Below, in pieces: positions 1-6,800 of a stretch of 64,000 nucleotides of DNA. Source of the DNA: Hydrogenophaga pseudoflava NBRC 102511. Its GTDB lineage: Bacteria > Pseudomonadota > Gammaproteobacteria > Burkholderiales > Burkholderiaceae_C. Position 1 is the first letter of the stretch. Every line of letters begins with the position of its first letter. The notes below the pieces were generated by a model. It made no database searches and was not told the origin of the DNA. It saw nothing but the letters and a program-made list of their open reading frames with translations. Where the stretch lies: assembly GCF_001592285.1 (NCBI RefSeq), contig NZ_BCWQ01000009.1, positions 62,001 through 126,000 on the forward strand. The letters run 5' to 3'. The position numbers were made by a program, and so were the translations under genes.

Positions 1-303
1 GCGGTGGCGCACGATGCCTTCGTCCTGCAGCAGGCGCTCCACATCCGCCGGACCAAAGGCGGCGATGCGGTCGAAGTCGAAGCCGAGGAAGGCGCGGCGG
101 AAGTGTTCGCGCTTGCTGAGGATGGTGCGCCAGGACAGGCCCGACTGGAAGGCTTCGAGGCAGACCTTCTCGAACAGCCGCCGGTCGTCCGCCACGGGAA
201 AGCCCCATTCGGCGTCGTGGTAGGCCGGGAACTCGGGGGCGCCTTTGCACCAGCGGCAGCGCGGCAGCTCGTCGGTGGCGTCGGTCTGCGGGGGGACGGT
301 CAT
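1..303 (-). CDS. tag: DNA-3-methyladenine glycosylase I, C-terminal part beyond the window
   Basis: Base-excision repair enzyme that removes 3-methyladenine from alkylated DNA. Reading the minus strand from the ATG at 301-303 gives 101 residues open to the window edge, so the gene is truncated only by the window. The family signatures YHDAEWG (about residues 29-35) and LEAFQSGLSW (about 51-60, containing the expected catalytic Glu) are present, followed by DVERLLQDEGIVRHR. Cys16 near the N-terminus fits the first zinc ligand; the later ligands lie outside. The start overlaps the stop of the upstream hydrolase by four bases (ATGA), so it is the third gene of a MarR-hydrolase-tag operon. The identification is firm. 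Confidence 0.93.
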   Translation of the reverse strand, partial: MTVPPQTDATDELPRCRWCKGAPEFPAYHDAEWGFPVADDRRLFEKVCLEAFQSGLSWRTILSKREHFRRAFLGFDFDRIAAFGPADVERLLQDEGIVRHR

Positions 304-1229
304 GGGTGGGCCCTGGCGGCGGCACCCGACGGGGCGCCAGCGACCGCCAGTGTCTCACCGCGCACCGCCTGCGCCATCAGCGGCCACACGCTCTGGTGCG
401 ACTGCCGGAACCAGTCGAGGTGGCCGAGCTGGCGCAGGCCGTGGTCGCGCGGCCGCAGGCAGTGGGCCTGGCGCGGCGCGGCGGGCAGGGTGCGCAGGAG
501 GTCGGCCACGGTGGCGGCGTTGGCGATGTCGTCGTCCTCGGCGTGCAGCACGGTCACGGGCGTGCGCACCTGGGCGTGGAAGTCCTGCTCGGGCCGGTGG
601 CGCACGGCGTTGGTGGCGTAGCCGCCGCGCGCGCACCAGCGCGACCACTGCAGCGCCACGCCGGCCGGCAGGTTCTCGCCCAGGCCCAGCAGCGCGGTGG
701 TGCCGTAGCCGGTGAGGCGGGTGCCCAGGGGCAGCACCAGCCGCATGCCGAAGTTGGCCTTCAGCCGGAAGCCGGGACGCATGGCCTTGAACCAGCCGGT
801 GGAGGCCGAGATGCCGACCAGCCGCGCGACGCGGTGGTGGTTGGGCAGCAGGCCGAGCATCTGCCCGCCCGCGCTGTGGCCGACGATCACGGCCTGCGCG
901 GCGCCGGTGCGCGCCAGCAGCCAGTCCAGCGCCGCCACCTGGTCCTGCTGGCCCCAGTCGGCCAGGGTGGCGCGGCAGTCTTTCAGGCGCCCGTGCAGCG
1001 ACAGGCCGATGCCCCGGTAGTCGAACACCAGCACGTCGTGGCCCTGCGTGGCCAGCCAGCGTGCGAAGCGCAGGTAGAAGTGCTGCCGCACGCCGGTGGC
1101 GGGCGAGATGAGCACCGGCAGGCCGTCCGGCGCACCGCCGCTGCGGGCGATGAAGTGGCCGTGCAGGCGCTGGCCGTCGGCGCAGGTGATGGGCACGGCC
1201 TCGTCGGTGGTCGGGTGTGGGGTGTTCAT
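300..1229 (-). CDS. alpha/beta hydrolase (COG4757-like)
   Basis: A 309-residue single-domain serine hydrolase. The nucleophile elbow GHSAGG is at about residues 117-122 (Ser119), with DYRGIGLS (70-77) before it in the usual place. An acidic cluster EDDD near 231-234 and His280 are candidates for the remaining triad members. There is no signal peptide, so it is probably cytoplasmic. The ATG at 1229 was chosen because it overlaps the stop of the MarR gene (ATGA); in-frame codons upstream lie inside that gene. The substrate cannot be told from sequence. Co-transcription with a MarR repressor and a repair gene suggests induction by a small molecule, which is inference. Confidence 0.85.
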   Translation of the reverse strand: MNTPHPTTDEAVPITCADGQRLHGHFIARSGGAPDGLPVLISPATGVRQHFYLRFARWLATQGHDVLVFDYRGIGLSLHGRLKDCRATLADWGQQDQVAALDWLLARTGAAQAVIVGHSAGGQMLGLLPNHHRVARLVGISASTGWFKAMRPGFRLKANFGMRLVLPLGTRLTGYGTTALLGLGENLPAGVALQWSRWCARGGYATNAVRHRPEQDFHAQVRTPVTVLHAEDDDIANAATVADLLRTLPAAPRQAHCLRPRDHGLRQLGHLDWFRQSHQSVWPLMAQAVRGETLAVAGAPSGAAARAHP

Positions 1230-1684
1230 GGCGCGTCGGGCTCCTGGGCGGTCTGTTGCACGTGTTGCAGCCAGCGGGCCACGGTGGCCAGCTCGTCGGG
1301 GCTGAAGCCGGTGGTCAGCCGGCGGTTGATGCGCTGGATGGCCGAGCGCAGCAGCGGCAGCTGATTCCGCCCGGCGGGCAGCAGCCACACGCGCTGGGTG
1401 CGCGCGTCCTCAGGGCAGGTGGCGCGCTGCACCCAGCCCAGCGCCTCGGTGCGCTGCACCAGGCCGGTGGTGGCCGAAGGCGCGAGGTCCAGCGCCTGCG
1501 CGATCTCGCCCATGGTGCGGCCGTCGCTGTCCTGCAGCACGAACAGCAGACCGCCCTGCGCGGGCGAAGGTGCGTCGGCGTTGTCATGCGCCAGCCGCAG
1601 CTGTTCGGCGGCCACGAGCTGCTGCAGGCGGCGCTGCGCGGTGTTGAGCAGGAAGATGAGGCGGGGCGGTCTGGCGGGTGGCAT
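1226..1684 (-). CDS. MarR family transcriptional regulator
   Basis: A 152-residue winged-helix regulator. The segment GRTMGEIAQALDLAPSATTG is the recognition helix region, followed by LVQRTEALGWVQR and the wing with RTQRVWLLPAG, all typical of MarR proteins that bind DNA as dimers and release it on binding phenolic or oxidised ligands. It is the first gene of a three-gene operon, translationally coupled to the hydrolase. A perfect 14-bp palindrome lies 16 bp upstream of its start, suggesting autoregulation. No redox-type N-terminal Cys pair is apparent, so I do not assign it to OhrR. Confidence 0.9.
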   Translation of the reverse strand: MPPARPPRLIFLLNTAQRRLQQLVAAEQLRLAHDNADAPSPAQGGLLFVLQDSDGRTMGEIAQALDLAPSATTGLVQRTEALGWVQRATCPEDARTQRVWLLPAGRNQLPLLRSAIQRINRRLTTGFSPDELATVARWLQHVQQTAQEPDAP

Positions 1685-1699
1685 GCGGTGGGTTATTTG

Positions 1700-1713
1700 T
1701 TTCGCATGCGAAA
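1700..1713. promoter_or_regulatory. candidate MarR operator (14-bp perfect palindrome)
   Basis: TTTCGCATGCGAAA reads the same on both strands and sits 16 bp upstream of the MarR start codon, embedded in locally AT-rich sequence (TTATTTG before, TATAT after). Size and symmetry fit a MarR dimer site, and its position allows promoter occlusion. Binding is inferred. Confidence 0.6.
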
Positions 1714-1765
1714 TATATCTGCCCGATGACGCGGGCGCCAGCGCCGGCTGTCGCTACCGCGTCGG

Positions 1766-2671
1766 TCAGCCCTGCAGGCGGGGGGTGATGAGCGCCGCCA
1801 GCCAGTGCATGAACACCTGCACGCGCTGTGGCAGGTGGCGCCGGTGGGCGTAGACGATGGAGACTGGCAGGGGCGCGGCGCGCCACTTCGGCAGCACCTC
1901 CACCAGCCGCCCGGCCTGCAGGTGGGGGCGCATCCCGGCCTCCGGCACCTGGACGATGCCCAGGCCGGCCAGGGCGGCGGCTTCGTAGGCGGCGGTGGTG
2001 TTGACGGTGAGCGCGCCGTCCATGGCCAGGGTGTGCACCGTGCCGTCGGCGTCCACATGTTCAAAGCCGTCGGCCTTGTTGCCCAGTGTGGGCACGTAGT
2101 GCACCAGGCGGTGCCGGCCCAGGTCGGCCAGCTTGCGGGGCCTGCCGTGGGCCTGGAGGTAGGCGGGGCTGGCCAGGTTGACCATGCGGTAGGCGCCCAG
2201 CGGCCGGGCGATCAGGCTGGAGTCGGCCAGGTGGCCGACGCGCAGCACGCAGTCGAAGCCCTCGCGCACCAGGTCCACGCGGCGGTCCACCGACGAGAGC
2301 TCGATCTCCAGCGCCGGGTGCTCGGCCATGAAGCGCGGCAGCGCGGGAATGACCAGTTCGCGCGCCAGGGTCTGCGGCATGTCCACGCGCAGGCGCCCGC
2401 GCAGCGCGGCGGGCTCGGCCTGGAACAGGCCACGCAGCTCGTCGACGTCGGCCAGCAGGTCCAGCGCCCGTTCATAGACCACCTGACCGTCCTGCGTGAG
2501 CTGCACGCGCCGCGTGGTCCGGTGCAGCAGGCGCGTTCCCAGTTCGGCCTCGGCCTCGCGCACGGCGGCCGACACGCTGGTGCGTGGCAGGCCCAGCTGC
2601 TCGGCGGCGGCGCTGAAGCTGGCCAGTTCGGCCACGCGGGCAAAGATGCGCAGCGATTCGGTGAGGTGCAT
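1766..2671 (-). CDS. LysR family transcriptional regulator
   Basis: A 301-residue LysR protein: N-terminal helix-turn-helix (residues about 1-60, LASFSAAAEQLGLPRTSVSA) and a C-terminal substrate-binding domain ending in the usual WxPxP-free form seen in the CrgA/DsdC-like group. It is transcribed away from the SDR gene, the classic arrangement in which a LysR protein controls its divergent neighbour. The 120-bp gap contains nested inverted repeats. The inducer is unknown. The start at 2671 fits the family N-terminus (MHLTESLRIFARVAE). Confidence 0.92.
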   Translation of the reverse strand: MHLTESLRIFARVAELASFSAAAEQLGLPRTSVSAAVREAEAELGTRLLHRTTRRVQLTQDGQVVYERALDLLADVDELRGLFQAEPAALRGRLRVDMPQTLARELVIPALPRFMAEHPALEIELSSVDRRVDLVREGFDCVLRVGHLADSSLIARPLGAYRMVNLASPAYLQAHGRPRKLADLGRHRLVHYVPTLGNKADGFEHVDADGTVHTLAMDGALTVNTTAAYEAAALAGLGIVQVPEAGMRPHLQAGRLVEVLPKWRAAPLPVSIVYAHRRHLPQRVQVFMHWLAALITPRLQG

Positions 2672-2701
2672 GGATCGGTTCGATTGGTCTGGATTTCTGC
2701 A

Positions 2702-2753
2702 CAGTCTAGACAGATTGATCTGGTTTATTCAATCCATGTCGATCAATAGACTG
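2702..2753. promoter_or_regulatory. nested inverted repeats in LysR/SDR divergent promoter
   Basis: Two nested pairs are visible: CAGTCTA (2702-2708) with TAGACTG (2747-2753), and ATTGATC (2714-2720) with GATCAAT (2741-2747). GTCTAGAC (2704-2711) is also palindromic. The layout, centred between the two start codons, fits the recognition and activation sites of the adjacent LysR regulator. Function is inferred. Confidence 0.45.
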
Positions 2754-2791
2754 CGGGCCCTGTACCACCCCAGCCTTGAAAGGACACCGAC

Positions 2792-3553
2792 ATGACCACC
2801 CGACCCATCGCCCTCGTCACCGGGGGCAGCCGCGGCCTCGGCCGCAACGCCGCCCTGCAGCTGGCCACCCGTGGTTTCGACCTGATCGTCACCTACCGCC
2901 AGGGCGCGGCCGACGCGCAGACCTTGGTTTCCGAGCTGCAGGTGCGCGGGGCGACCGCGGTGGCGCTGCCGCTGGACCTGGGCGACAGCAACGGTTTTGC
3001 CGCCTTCGCCGACGCGTTGCGCACCGCCCTGCGGACCCACTGGCAGCGCGAGACCTTCGACGCCCTGCTCAACAACGCCGGCAGCGGGGTGCACGCATCG
3101 TTCGCCGAAACAACCGAGGCGCAGTTCGACAAGATGCTGCGCGTGCACCTCAAGGGCAGCTTCTTCCTCACGCAAGCGCTGCTGCCGCTGATCGCCGACG
3201 GGGGCCGCATCCTCAACGTGTCCTCCGGGCTGGCGCGCTTCTCGCTGCCGGGCTATGCCGCCTACGCGGTCATGAAGGGCGGCGTCGAGGTGCTGACGCG
3301 CTACCTGGCGCTGGAGCTGGGGCCGCGCCGCATCACGGTCAACACGGTGGCACCGGGGGCGATCGAGACCGACTTCGGTGGCGGTGCGGTGCGCGACAAC
3401 GCGCAGCTCAATGCCCTGATCGCCGGGCAGACCGCGCTGGGTCGCGTGGGCCGGCCGGACGACATCGGCCCGGTGATGGCGGCGCTGCTGTCGGACGGGC
3501 TGGGCTGGGTCAATGGCCAGCGCATCGAGGCCTCGGGCGGCATCCACCTCTGA
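2792..3553 (+). CDS. short-chain dehydrogenase/reductase
   Basis: A 253-residue classical SDR. The NAD(P)-binding TGGSRGLG motif is at residues 10-17, NNAG at 94-97, the catalytic Ser at about 145, and Tyr158-xxx-Lys162 in YAVMK. The basic residue in the glycine motif (Arg14) favours NADPH. C-terminal INGQ-type sequence (VNGQRIEASGG) closes the fold. The ATG at 2792 follows an AAAGGA ribosome-binding site. It is divergent from a LysR gene that probably controls it. The substrate, a carbonyl or alcohol compound, cannot be predicted. Confidence 0.92.
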   Translation: MTTRPIALVTGGSRGLGRNAALQLATRGFDLIVTYRQGAADAQTLVSELQVRGATAVALPLDLGDSNGFAAFADALRTALRTHWQRETFDALLNNAGSGVHASFAETTEAQFDKMLRVHLKGSFFLTQALLPLIADGGRILNVSSGLARFSLPGYAAYAVMKGGVEVLTRYLALELGPRRITVNTVAPGAIETDFGGGAVRDNAQLNALIAGQTALGRVGRPDDIGPVMAALLSDGLGWVNGQRIEASGGIHL

Positions 3554-3571
3554 AGCCCCGGCACCCCCGGT

Positions 3572-4741
3572 TCAGCGCGGGCCGGGGGGCGGCGCCAGCA
3601 GCGCCTGCTTCTCCCGCCAGACCTTGCGCACGAAGGGGTCGGCGATGGTGTAGACGCCGTGGCTGGGCCGGATGATGAGCTGGGCGCCGACCATCTTGTC
3701 GACGACCTTCTGCACCTGGGAGGCGTCCACCGCGCTGCCGATGCGCTCGCCGTAGAAGGTCAGCGACTCGGCACCGAACAGGCCCGAGATGCCCTGTTCG
3801 CCACCCGCGGCGATGCGCTCGAACACCGCCTTGCCGAGTTCGCCCAGGTCATCGAAGGCCTTGAGGTCGGCGTCGGCCGCGGCGCCGGCCAGGGTGGCGC
3901 AGACGATGTGCCAGGCGGTGTCGGGGTCGGTGCCGCCCACCTGCTGCAGCTGGCGCAGGGCCTTGAGCAGCTCCTCCGGCCGGTGGCCCAGGGTCTGGAA
4001 GCCTTCCCAGGCGGCGTCCAGGCTGGGCAGGGTGAGGCCGGGCGCCGACGCGAGGCGGTCCAGCTGCCACTGCACGAAGTCCCTGCCGAGCACCTGGTAG
4101 GACGCCGAGAGCGCCCCCGCGAAGGGCTGCGCGCGCCGGGTCGTCATCTCGGCCAGCAGCGACTTGTGCGAGCCGGTGCCGATGAACAGGAAGCGGCCCG
4201 GCGTGCCGGGCTTGGCGTTGACGGCGTCGCGCGCGGCCTTGAGCGCGTGCAGCAGGGCCTGGCCCTCCTCGGTGCCCAGGGTCTGCTGCACCTCGTCGAT
4301 GATCAGCACGACATTGGTTTTGGTCTTCGCGACCAGGGCCTCGAAGGCCTGGGCCAGCGTGCTGCCGCCAGGCTCGCCGAGGCGGTCCAGCTCGATGTCC
4401 AGGCTCAGCCCGGCCGCGCCCAGGCGCAGGCCCCGCAGCCGCTTGAGCAGGGCCGAGCCCGGTGTCTGCAGCTGCAGCAGGGTCTGGCGCACCGCCTCGT
4501 GCACCAGGGCCGACGGACTCTTGGCCGGGTCGGCCCAGAGGTCCACGTAGATCACCAGCGCGCCGCGGGACTCCAGCGCGGGGATCAGGTCCTGGCGCAG
4601 GAAGGTGGTCTTGCCCACCCGGCGGATGCCCGAGAGGAACACGCCCGAGCGGGTGCTTTCGTCCAGCGGGCCGGGGTTGAGCAGCTGCTCGGCCATCTGG
4701 CCGGCGTAGAGGTCGCGGTGGAAGAGGCTGTCGGTGCTCAT
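3572..4741 (-). CDS. orphan AAA/P-loop ATPase with C-terminal winged helix
   Basis: A 389-residue ATPase of the archaeal-ATPase/STAND-like group. Walker A is GIRRVGKT (38-45). Walker B is the hydrophobic strand ending in DE at 149-150 (VVLIIDE). A sensor-like strand FLFIGTGSHK follows near 186-195. The C-terminal third (SLTFYGERIG to YTIADPFVRKVW) has the pattern of a winged-helix tail used in this group for regulation or DNA contact. No partner gene is adjacent: an SDR converges on it and a TetR gene lies upstream. Homologues are usually annotated only as ATP-binding protein; some relatives act in defence or as NTP-switch regulators, but nothing here proves that. Confidence 0.75.
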   Translation of the reverse strand: MSTDSLFHRDLYAGQMAEQLLNPGPLDESTRSGVFLSGIRRVGKTTFLRQDLIPALESRGALVIYVDLWADPAKSPSALVHEAVRQTLLQLQTPGSALLKRLRGLRLGAAGLSLDIELDRLGEPGGSTLAQAFEALVAKTKTNVVLIIDEVQQTLGTEEGQALLHALKAARDAVNAKPGTPGRFLFIGTGSHKSLLAEMTTRRAQPFAGALSASYQVLGRDFVQWQLDRLASAPGLTLPSLDAAWEGFQTLGHRPEELLKALRQLQQVGGTDPDTAWHIVCATLAGAAADADLKAFDDLGELGKAVFERIAAGGEQGISGLFGAESLTFYGERIGSAVDASQVQKVVDKMVGAQLIIRPSHGVYTIADPFVRKVWREKQALLAPPPGPR

Positions 4742-4762
4742 TGCCGGATATTAGTGGATTCG

Positions 4763-4784
4763 GATAATTATCTGAAACAGATAA
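4763..4784. promoter_or_regulatory. overlapping dyads upstream of the ATPase gene
   Basis: GATAATTATC (4763-4772) is a perfect palindrome. It overlaps a second perfect inverted repeat, TTATCTG (4768-4774), spacer AAA, CAGATAA (4778-4784). Three GATAA-type half-sites therefore lie within 22 bp, about 20-40 bp before the ATPase start, in an AT-rich island in GC-rich DNA. This looks like an operator over a promoter; the protein that binds is unknown. Confidence 0.45.
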
Positions 4785-4799
4785 AACAGGATGAACCAC

Positions 4800-5402
4800 T
4801 CAGAGCGGCATCGGCGCCGGTCCTGCGCTGAAGGGGCCGAGCCAGGCCCGCAGGTAGGGCAGCAGCCGGTCCTTCATGGGCTTGTGCTGGTGCAGGGCGC
4901 AGAAGTGCAGCGCCAGGGTCTGCACCACCAGGGCTTGCAGCCCCTCGACCAGCAGCTCGACCGGCACGTCCCGGCGGAAATCGCCGGTCGCCAGCCAGGG
5001 GCCCCAGACCTGGCCCATGCGCTCGAAGGTGGTGGCGATGGGGCCGATCTCTTCCATCGCCGCGGCGCCCGAGCGGCGCAGGATCACGTCGAACACATAA
5101 CGCTCCGACGCCATCAGCTCCAGCAGCGGCATCAGGCGCCGGGCCAGCTGTTCGGCGTTGCGGGGCGGGGCGGCGGCTGCCATGCGGTCGAGCTGGGCGT
5201 TGATGCGCTCGCCGATGAGCAGGTCCATCAGTTCGTCCTTGTCGTTGAAGTGGGCGAAGAAGGTGCCCTTGGCCACCCCGGCGCGCTGCACGACCTCGTC
5301 GATCCGCAAGGCCTCGAAGCCTTTTTCGGTCACCAGGGCCTGGGCAACCTCGGTGAGGCGGGCCCGCGTTTCAAGGGTTCTCTGCTGGACGGCTTTGCGC
5401 AT
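4800..5402 (-). CDS. TetR family transcriptional regulator
   Basis: A 200-residue TetR repressor. The N-terminal helix-turn-helix (IDEVVQRAGVAKGTFFAHF, about residues 34-52) is canonical; the remainder is an all-helical ligand domain with the usual low conservation. It is divergent from a flavodoxin-fold quinone reductase with a 103-bp gap containing three near-identical palindromes, so it most likely represses both its own gene and the reductase. The ligand may be a quinone or electrophile given the target gene, which is inference. Confidence 0.93.
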   Translation of the reverse strand: MRKAVQQRTLETRARLTEVAQALVTEKGFEALRIDEVVQRAGVAKGTFFAHFNDKDELMDLLIGERINAQLDRMAAAAPPRNAEQLARRLMPLLELMASERYVFDVILRRSGAAAMEEIGPIATTFERMGQVWGPWLATGDFRRDVPVELLVEGLQALVVQTLALHFCALHQHKPMKDRLLPYLRAWLGPFSAGPAPMPL

Positions 5403-5423
5403 GGCGGCACTGTGCCGCAGGTG

Positions 5424-5437
5424 TTGACCACAGTCAA
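5424..5437. promoter_or_regulatory. TetR operator copy 1 (TTGACC-N2-GTCAA type)
   Basis: TTGACCACAGTCAA, an imperfect palindrome 21 bp behind the TetR start. It shares the TTGACCAC left half with copy 2. It is one of three such sites in the TetR/reductase divergent region, with left edges 21 and 29 bp apart. Confidence 0.6.
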
Positions 5438-5444
5438 ATTTAAA

Positions 5445-5458
5445 TTGACCACGGTCAA
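5445..5458. promoter_or_regulatory. TetR operator copy 2 (TTGACC-N2-GGTCAA)
   Basis: TTGACCACGGTCAA, symmetric in all positions except the central two. Its left half also resembles a -35 hexamer (TTGACC) for the rightward reductase promoter, with TTGAAT 17 bp further on, so a bound repressor would cover the promoter. Confidence 0.65.
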
Positions 5459-5473
5459 TAGTTGTGCTTGAAT

Positions 5474-5487
5474 TTGACCATGGTCAT
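5474..5487. promoter_or_regulatory. TetR operator copy 3 (TTGACC-N2-GGTCAT)
   Basis: TTGACCATGGTCAT, one mismatch from perfect symmetry, just upstream of the AAAGGAG ribosome-binding site of the reductase. It lies 29 bp downstream of copy 2 and is probably within the transcript start region. Confidence 0.6.
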
Positions 5488-5505
5488 TTTCAAAGGAGAT
5501 CACCC

Positions 5506-6093
5506 ATGACCCGCATCCTGGTTCTCGACGGCCATCCGGCGCCGGCCTCCCTCTGCCGCTCGCTCGCGCAGCGCTACGCCGACGCGGCGCGCGAGGCCGG
5601 GCACGAGCTGCGGGTCGTCCACCTGCACGACCTGGACTTCGACGCCGACTTCGGTCTGGCGGGCTACGGGACCACCAAGCCGCTGGAGCCATCGCTGCAG
5701 AAGTTCCAGGACGACCTGGCGTGGTGCGGCCACTTCGTGCTGTTCACGCCGATGTGGTGGGGCGGCCTGCCGGCCCGACTCAAGGGCCTGTTCGACCGCT
5801 CGCTGCTGCCGGGCCAGGCCTTCGACACGCGCAACCCGAGCTGGACCGGCATGCCCCGGCCGCTGCTGACGGGGCGCAGCGCGCGGGTGGTGGTGACGTC
5901 CGACACGCCGTCGCTGTTCCTGCGCCTGCTCTACCGCAACGCGCTGGTCTGGCAGCTGCGCGGGCAGATCCTGCACTTCGTCGGTTTGCGGCCCGCGCGC
6001 TTCACGCTGTTCGCGCCGGCCAGCCACCCCAAGCCGGGCCGGGTGCAGCGCTGGCTGGACGCAGTGGGGCGGATGGGCGCGAGCGGAGGCTGA
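5506..6093 (+). CDS. NAD(P)H-dependent quinone reductase, flavodoxin fold
   Basis: A 195-residue protein of the KefF/MdaB/NQO1-like family, which reduces quinones by two electrons with bound FAD or FMN. The first strand and phosphate loop MTRILVLDGHPAPASLCRSL and the later MWWGGLPARLKGLFDR (about 85-100) are characteristic. The ATG at 5506 follows AAAGGAG; an in-frame GTG at 5464 would start inside the operator region and is rejected. It is divergent from a TetR gene and probably de-repressed by its ligand, giving protection from redox-cycling or electrophilic compounds. Confidence 0.88.
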   Translation: MTRILVLDGHPAPASLCRSLAQRYADAAREAGHELRVVHLHDLDFDADFGLAGYGTTKPLEPSLQKFQDDLAWCGHFVLFTPMWWGGLPARLKGLFDRSLLPGQAFDTRNPSWTGMPRPLLTGRSARVVVTSDTPSLFLRLLYRNALVWQLRGQILHFVGLRPARFTLFAPASHPKPGRVQRWLDAVGRMGASGG

Positions 6094-6105
6094 GGCTCTG
6101 CGGCT

Positions 6106-6768
6106 TCAGCCCGCTTCCTGCTGCAGCCGGTCGATCATGAAATCGGCGGCGTCCAGAATGTGCCGGCGCGCCAGACGTTCGGCGGTGTCGCCGTCACCGG
6201 TCGCCACCGCGGCCAGCAGGGCTTCGTGCTGGTCCCAGATGTCGCGCGGCTTGTCGTCGCGCATCAGCACCTCGCCCATCACGCGCTGGGTCTGGGTCCA
6301 GTGGGTCTGCATGGAGGGCGCCACGAGGGGGTTGCCCGAGAGCGAGTAGATGACGTCGTGGAAGGCCATGTCGGCCGCGATCATCTCGGTGTAGGACCCG
6401 CTGGCCACCGCCTGGCGGCCGGCCCGGATCAGTGCCGGGCCCCGCTCGGCCGCTGCCCTGGCGTTGCGCTCGGCGGCGTTCCGGAAGGCCAGGCCTTCGA
6501 TGACGGCGCGCACCTCGTACATGTGCCGCACGTGGTCCAGGTCCAGCGGCGCCACCTGCAGGCCGCGGCCGGGTGCGTCGATCAGCACACCCTCCTTGCG
6601 CAGCAGGGTCAGCGCCTGCTGCACCGGCTGGCGCGAAATGCCGAGCTGGTGCGCCAGCTGCTCCTGGATGACGCGCTCGCCATGGCGCAGCTGGCCCGAG
6701 GCAATGCTGGAGAGGATCGAACGGTGGACCTGTTCGACCAGGCTGGGCGCGGACTGCAGCGGCTTCAT
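6106..6768 (-). CDS. GntR family regulator, FadR/FCD subgroup
   Basis: A 220-residue regulator: winged helix at about residues 10-75 (IQEQLAHQLGISRQPVQQAL) followed by an all-helical FCD domain with the metal- or acid-binding pattern DMAFHDVIY and later HEALL and RRHILDAADF. FCD proteins usually bind carboxylate ligands. It lies 32 bp downstream of the ThDP enzyme on the same strand and so is probably co-transcribed, and likely regulates that gene and the divergent CoA ligase. A palindrome in the divergent promoter at 8567-8590 is the candidate site. Confidence 0.9.
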   Translation of the reverse strand: MKPLQSAPSLVEQVHRSILSSIASGQLRHGERVIQEQLAHQLGISRQPVQQALTLLRKEGVLIDAPGRGLQVAPLDLDHVRHMYEVRAVIEGLAFRNAAERNARAAAERGPALIRAGRQAVASGSYTEMIAADMAFHDVIYSLSGNPLVAPSMQTHWTQTQRVMGEVLMRDDKPRDIWDQHEALLAAVATGDGDTAERLARRHILDAADFMIDRLQQEAG

Positions 6769-6800
6769 GGGCCCAATGGTAGTGGTCGCCGGACGCCTGG

